From the NCBI GenBank assembly GCA_013811765.1, contig JACCUO010000025.1, forward strand, positions 1 to 8,975: 8,975 nucleotides of DNA, in the 5' to 3' direction. Below the pieces are notes generated by a model, which searched no databases, was not told the DNA's origin, and saw nothing but the letters and a program-made list of their open reading frames with translations. Position numbers and translations under genes: made by a program. How positions within the stretch are numbered: position 1 is the stretch's first letter; each line of letters begins with the position of its first letter. This DNA comes from Thermoleophilaceae bacterium (GTDB taxonomy: Bacteria; Actinomycetota; Thermoleophilia; Solirubrobacterales; Thermoleophilaceae). This document shows, piece after piece, positions 6,571-8,975 of this stretch.

Positions 6571-7395
6571 TTGATCATCAAGAAGTCGGCGGAGGAGATC
6601 GAGGCGATTGCCGCCTCCGGGCGCATCCTCGCGCGCTGTCACCGGCTGCTGCGCGGAAAGGCGCGCGCCGGAGTGAGCACGGGCGAGTTGGATCAGGCGG
6701 CCGAGCGGTTCATCCGGTCCCAGGGCGCCGCGCCGGTGTTCAAGGGCTACCGCGGCTTTCCGGGGTCGATCTGCGCATCCCCCAACTCGATGGTCGTGCA
6801 CGGAATTCCGGGCCCCTACCGCCTATCCCGGGGAGACATCCTGTCGATCGACATCGGTGTGGTGCTCGACGGCTGGGTTGCCGATGCCGCCGTCACGCTG
6901 CCCATCGGTCCCGTGAGCGCCGTGGCCAGGAGCCTGCTTGCCACCACTCGGGCGGCGCTCTTCGACGCGATCGAGCAGTGCCGCGCCGGGAACCGCCTAG
7001 GCGACGTGTCGGCTTCGGTCCAGCGAAGGGTGGAGGCGGACGGCTCATCGGTGATCCGCTCCCTGGTGGGCCACGGGGTGGGCCGCGACATGCACGAAGA
7101 CCCTCAGATACCCAACTTCGGCCGGCCGGGCACCGGCCCCGAGCTCGAGGAGGGAATGGTGTTGGCCATCGAGCCAATGGTGAACGCCGGCCACCACGAG
7201 GTTCGGATGGGAGCAGACAGCTGGGCTGTCTACTCCCGCGACGGGTCGCTGGCAGCTCACTTTGAGCACACCGTGGCGATCACCTCGAACGGCCCGCGCA
7301 TCCTCACGCCGTGGCACGATGAGGAGGACGTGGTTCGCCCGGCACCCCCGGAGGGCCCCCAGTCCGCACCCGCCACCTCGGCCGCGGGGGCCTGA
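6571..7395 (+). CDS. map: Methionine aminopeptidase, type I
   Basis: Metalloprotease that removes the initiator Met from nascent proteins when the second residue is small; acts at the ribosome in the cytoplasm. It is 274 residues with the pita-bread fold. Metal ligands of the family are all present: D94 (LSIDIG), D105 (VADAAVTL), H168 (VGHGVGRDMHEDP), E201 (AIEPM) and E232 (FEHTVAIT). The substrate-side His are H77 (VVHGIP) and H175. There is no N-terminal zinc-finger extension. Residues 250-274 form a disordered-looking tail (DEEDVVRPAPPEG, then Ala/Ser-rich) beyond the usual end near 250-264. TTG start with a GGGAG site. The usual next gene, infA, is absent; a 105-nt gap follows. Confidence 0.97.
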   Translation: MIIKKSAEEIEAIAASGRILARCHRLLRGKARAGVSTGELDQAAERFIRSQGAAPVFKGYRGFPGSICASPNSMVVHGIPGPYRLSRGDILSIDIGVVLDGWVADAAVTLPIGPVSAVARSLLATTRAALFDAIEQCRAGNRLGDVSASVQRRVEADGSSVIRSLVGHGVGRDMHEDPQIPNFGRPGTGPELEEGMVLAIEPMVNAGHHEVRMGADSWAVYSRDGSLAAHFEHTVAITSNGPRILTPWHDEEDVVRPAPPEGPQSAPATSAAGA

Positions 7396-7417
7396 GCAGC
7401 CGTCGTCACTTCTGTCT

Positions 7418-7426
7418 TGCTAATCT
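7418..7426 (+). promoter_or_regulatory. Candidate extended -10 promoter element before rpmJ
   Basis: TGCTAATCT fits the extended -10 pattern TGnTAnnnT and sits in the only clearly T-rich, lower-GC stretch near the genes (about 7408-7430). I see no good -35 hexamer 16-18 bases upstream. If used, transcription would start near 7433, just before the hairpin at 7436-7463, giving a leader of roughly 68 nt to rpmJ. Such short motifs arise by chance, so this is only a candidate. Confidence 0.35.
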
Positions 7427-7435
7427 TTTCGGTTG

Positions 7436-7463
7436 GCGTTGGGCCGTCTCCTGGGCCGGACGC
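7436..7463 (+). promoter_or_regulatory. Imperfect hairpin in the map-rpmJ gap
   Basis: Two arms pair around an eight- to nine-base loop: GCGT (7436-7439) with ACGC (7460-7463), a T-G wobble, one G-G mismatch, then GGCC (7442-7445) with GGCC (7454-7457). The downstream stretch CCGTTCTCTCT is pyrimidine-rich but not a true T tract, so it is a poor classical terminator. It could be a 5' leader structure of the rpmJ transcript or a weak attenuator. GC-rich DNA forms such stems by chance, hence low confidence. Confidence 0.35.
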
Positions 7464-7477
7464 TCCGTTCTCTCTAT

Positions 7478-7498
7478 AAGGAAGGCAGATCCACGGAG
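7478..7498 (+). promoter_or_regulatory. Candidate ribosome binding region of rpmJ
   Basis: AAGGAAGG at 7478-7485 is the strongest Shine-Dalgarno-like match but is 15 bases from the ATG, while GGAG at 7495-7498 is only two bases from it. Neither has standard spacing. An in-frame TAA at 7477-7479 rules out a longer upstream start, so ATG 7501 stands. Confidence 0.45.
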
Positions 7499-7500
7499 CC

Positions 7501-7614
7501 ATGAAGGTTCGAGCCTCGGTCAAGGCCATGTGCGAGAAGTGCAAGGTGATCCGCAGGGGCGGAGCGGTCTTGGTCATCTGCCAGAACCCCCGTCACAAGC
7601 AGCGCCAGGGCTGA
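7501..7614 (+). CDS. rpmJ: 50S ribosomal protein L36, zinc-binding form
   Basis: Smallest ribosomal protein; stabilises 23S rRNA near the base of the L7/L12 region. It encodes 37 residues, exactly the usual size. The sequence [20 protein letters not shown] is the standard opening. Zinc ligands are C11-x2-C14, C27 and H32 (C-x2-C-x12-C-x4-H), so this is the zinc-dependent form. ATG 7501 is the only possible start because an in-frame TAA lies at 7477-7479. The gene follows a 105-nt non-coding gap where infA would normally be and precedes rpsM by 10 nt. Identity is secure despite the short length. Confidence 0.97.
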   Translation: MKVRASVKAMCEKCKVIRRGGAVLVICQNPRHKQRQG

Positions 7615-7624
7615 CCTAGTACGT

Positions 7625-8005
7625 ATGGCACGAATTTCAGGCATCAACATCCCCCTCAACAAGAGGGTCGAGATAGGGCTCACCTACATCTTCGGCATCG
7701 GTCGCTCGCAGGCGCTCAAGGCCTTGAAGCAGGCCGGGGTGGACCCCGACACCTATGTGAAGGACCTCACCGATGATGAGGTCATCAAGCTGCGCGAGGC
7801 GATCGACAACGACCTGATCGTCGAGGGCGACCTCCGCCGCGAACGTTCGCAGAACGTGAAGCGGCTGATGGAGATCGGCGCCTACCGCGGCCTCCGGCAC
7901 CGCCGCGGTCTGCCCGTGAACGGCCAACGCACGAAGACCAACGGACGCACCCGCAAGGGCCCGAGGCGCATGCAGGTGGCAGGAAAGAAGAAGGTGTCGA
8001 AGTGA
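7625..8005 (+). CDS. rpsM: 30S ribosomal protein S13
   Basis: Small-subunit head protein forming intersubunit bridges with L5 and contacting P-site tRNA through its basic C-terminal tail. It is 126 residues, typical. The N-terminus [21 protein letters not shown], the helix-hairpin-helix-like [13 protein letters not shown], and the signature region [19 protein letters not shown] followed by GRTRKGPRR and a Lys-rich end are all present. The start at ATG 7625 gives the canonical first residues; the ten bases between the rpmJ stop and this ATG contain no recognisable Shine-Dalgarno. It is followed by rpsK and rpsD, the standard alpha-operon order. Confidence 0.98.
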   Translation: MARISGINIPLNKRVEIGLTYIFGIGRSQALKALKQAGVDPDTYVKDLTDDEVIKLREAIDNDLIVEGDLRRERSQNVKRLMEIGAYRGLRHRRGLPVNGQRTKTNGRTRKGPRRMQVAGKKKVSK

Positions 8006-8013
8006 AGTGGGTC

Positions 8014-8018
8014 AGGAG
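8014..8018 (+). promoter_or_regulatory. Shine-Dalgarno site favouring the ATG start of rpsK
   Basis: AGGAG three bases before ATG 8022. The spacing is short but workable. It argues for ATG 8022 over the in-frame GTG at 8007, which has only a weak GAAGG about 13 bases upstream and would add five residues (GQEL plus the initiator) not typical of S11. Confidence 0.55.
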
Positions 8019-8021
8019 CTG

Positions 8022-8420
8022 ATGGCGGCTCAGAAGCCGGGTCGTCCGCGCGGGCGTCGCAAGGTCAAGAAGAACATCCCGTACGGGCAGGCACACGTGA
8101 AGACGAGCTTCAACAACACGATTGTCTCGCTTACCGACCGCGAGGGCAACGTGATCGCATGGGAGTCGGCCGGCGGCGCCGGCTTCAAGGGCTCGCGTAA
8201 GTCAACCCCCTTCGCCGCGCAGGTCACCGCGGACGCTGCGGCCAAGAAGGGCATCGAGCAGGGGCTCGAGAAGGTCGAGGTCTTCGTGAAGGGCCCGGGT
8301 TCGGGACGCGACACCGCGATCCGCTCGCTCCAGGCCGCCGGTCTCGAGATCACCACGATCCGCGACGTCACCCCGCAGGCGCACAACGGCTGCCGTCCGC
8401 GAAAGCGCAGGAGGGTCTAG
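8022..8420 (+). CDS. rpsK: 30S ribosomal protein S11
   Basis: Small-subunit platform protein lining the mRNA exit channel near the E site. From ATG 8022 it has 132 residues. A basic N-terminus ([14 protein letters not shown]) leads into [21 protein letters not shown], then [36 protein letters not shown] and the C-terminal signature [18 protein letters not shown] at 115-132. An alternative GTG start at 8007 would give 137 residues; I prefer ATG because of its closer AGGAG and the usual S11 N-terminus. The TAG stop shares its G with the rpsD GTG start, so translation of the two is probably coupled. Confidence 0.96.
   Translation: MAAQKPGRPRGRRKVKKNIPYGQAHVKTSFNNTIVSLTDREGNVIAWESAGGAGFKGSRKSTPFAAQVTADAAAKKGIEQGLEKVEVFVKGPGSGRDTAIRSLQAAGLEITTIRDVTPQAHNGCRPRKRRRV
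8409..8414 (+). promoter_or_regulatory. Shine-Dalgarno site of rpsD
   Basis: AGGAGG, a full consensus match, five bases before the GTG at 8420 and inside the last codons of rpsK. It fixes the rpsD start even though that start is a GTG overlapping the rpsK stop. Confidence 0.85.
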
Positions 8421-8975
8421 TGGCGCGCGATACCGGAGCACAGTGCAAGCAGTGCCGGCGGGAGGGCGAGAAGCTCTTTCTCAAGGGTGAGCGTTGCCTC
8501 ACCGACAAGTGCGGCATCGAGCGGCGCAACTACCCCCCGGGAGACCATGGGCGTGGCCGGTCGCGGCAGTCCGAGTACCGGGTGCAGCTGCGGGAGAAGC
8601 AGAAAGCACGGCGCTACTACGGCGTGCTCGAGAAGCAGTTCCGCAACTACTACGCCCACGCGTCACGCCAGCCCGGTGTGACGGGAGAAAATCTGCTGCG
8701 CCTGCTCGAGGCCCGCTTTGACAACGTGCTGGTACGCCTCGGCTTTGCGGCCTCGCGTCGCCAGGCGCGCCAGATGATCCGTCACGGTCACTGGACCGTG
8801 AACGGCCGCCGCGTGGACATTCCCTCCTACCAGGTCCGCCCCGACGACGTGATCATGATGAAGGCCGGGTCCAAGGGCGACCGGACGATCCGCGACGCTA
8901 CCGAGCTCGTCTCGGTCGTGCCGGCATGGCTGCAGGCGGACCACGACGGGCTCACCGCCAAAGTGCTCCGGGCCC
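8420..8975 (+). CDS. rpsD: 30S ribosomal protein S4, zinc-binding form, 3' end outside window
   Basis: Primary 16S rRNA-binding protein that nucleates the 5' domain and, with S3 and S5, forms the mRNA entry channel; a known translational repressor and antitermination factor in other bacteria. 185 codons are visible; S4 is usually about 200-210 residues, so only the extreme C-terminus is cut off. It opens MARDTGAQCKQCRREGEKL with zinc ligands C9, C12, C26 and C31, the C+ type. The YPPGDHGRGRSRQSEYRVQL stretch and the S4 RNA-binding domain from about D101 (NVLVRLGFAASRRQARQMI, then HGHWTVNGRRVDIPSYQV) are complete. The GTG start overlaps the rpsK stop by one base and has a consensus ribosome binding site. 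rpoA would be expected downstream. Confidence 0.97.
   Translation, partial: MARDTGAQCKQCRREGEKLFLKGERCLTDKCGIERRNYPPGDHGRGRSRQSEYRVQLREKQKARRYYGVLEKQFRNYYAHASRQPGVTGENLLRLLEARFDNVLVRLGFAASRRQARQMIRHGHWTVNGRRVDIPSYQVRPDDVIMMKAGSKGDRTIRDATELVSVVPAWLQADHDGLTAKVLRA

Noticed and set aside
7436..7475. Rho-independent terminator after map
   Set aside because: The stem has a mismatch and a wobble and is followed by a mixed pyrimidine stretch instead of a T run; the downstream genes belong to the same conserved cluster.
7396..7500. Remnant or pseudogene of infA
   Set aside because: None of the three forward frames shows any IF-1 motif, so there is no sequence support for a decayed copy.
1..8975. Hidden mobile element, CRISPR array, tRNA or defence system
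   Set aside because: No repeats, inverted termini, spacer arrays or cloverleaf sequences seen; almost every base is assigned to conserved housekeeping genes.

Overview
The window is a continuous, one-direction run of 17 genes. It is the downstream part of the S10-spc-alpha ribosomal protein super-operon of a high-GC bacterium. The order is rpsQ (5' end missing), rplN, rplX, rplE, rpsZ (zinc-type S14), rpsH, rplF, rplR, rpsE, rpmD, rplO, secY, adk, map, rpmJ, rpsM, rpsK and rpsD (3' end missing). All genes are on the + strand and all proteins are recognisable from conserved motifs.

The strong GC bias at third codon positions, the zinc-binding S14, L36 and S4, and the secY-adk-map arrangement suit an actinobacterium. 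The adenylate kinase LID (C-x2-N ... C-x2-D) and its YYAxGDILR AMP-site context make me think of the class Thermoleophilia, but that is recollection and inference, not a computed placement.

Positions 1-4552 carry ribosomal proteins, mostly with overlapping or abutting stop and start codons, so translational coupling is likely. The one noticeable gap here is 65 nt between rplR and rpsE. Positions 4556-7395 hold three housekeeping genes that serve newly made proteins and the nucleotide pool: the SecY translocon channel, adenylate kinase and methionine aminopeptidase. Positions 7501-8975 hold the L36-S13-S11-S4 cluster that normally leads into rpoA and rplQ, which lie beyond the window.

The main departure from the textbook order is that infA (translation initiation factor IF-1), usually between map and rpmJ, is absent. 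In its place is a 105-nt non-coding gap with a T-rich stretch, an extended -10-like motif and an imperfect hairpin, so a separate promoter or leader for the rpmJ-rpsM-rpsK-rpsD group is plausible. Other oddities are a 69-residue acidic C-terminal extension on L5, an Ala/Glu-rich tail on S5, two substitutions at otherwise well-conserved sites in adenylate kinase, and complete absence of TAA stop codons (8 TAG, 9 TGA). I see no mobile element, CRISPR array, tRNA or rRNA gene, and no new multi-gene system. This is an essential conserved locus with a few lineage-specific details.
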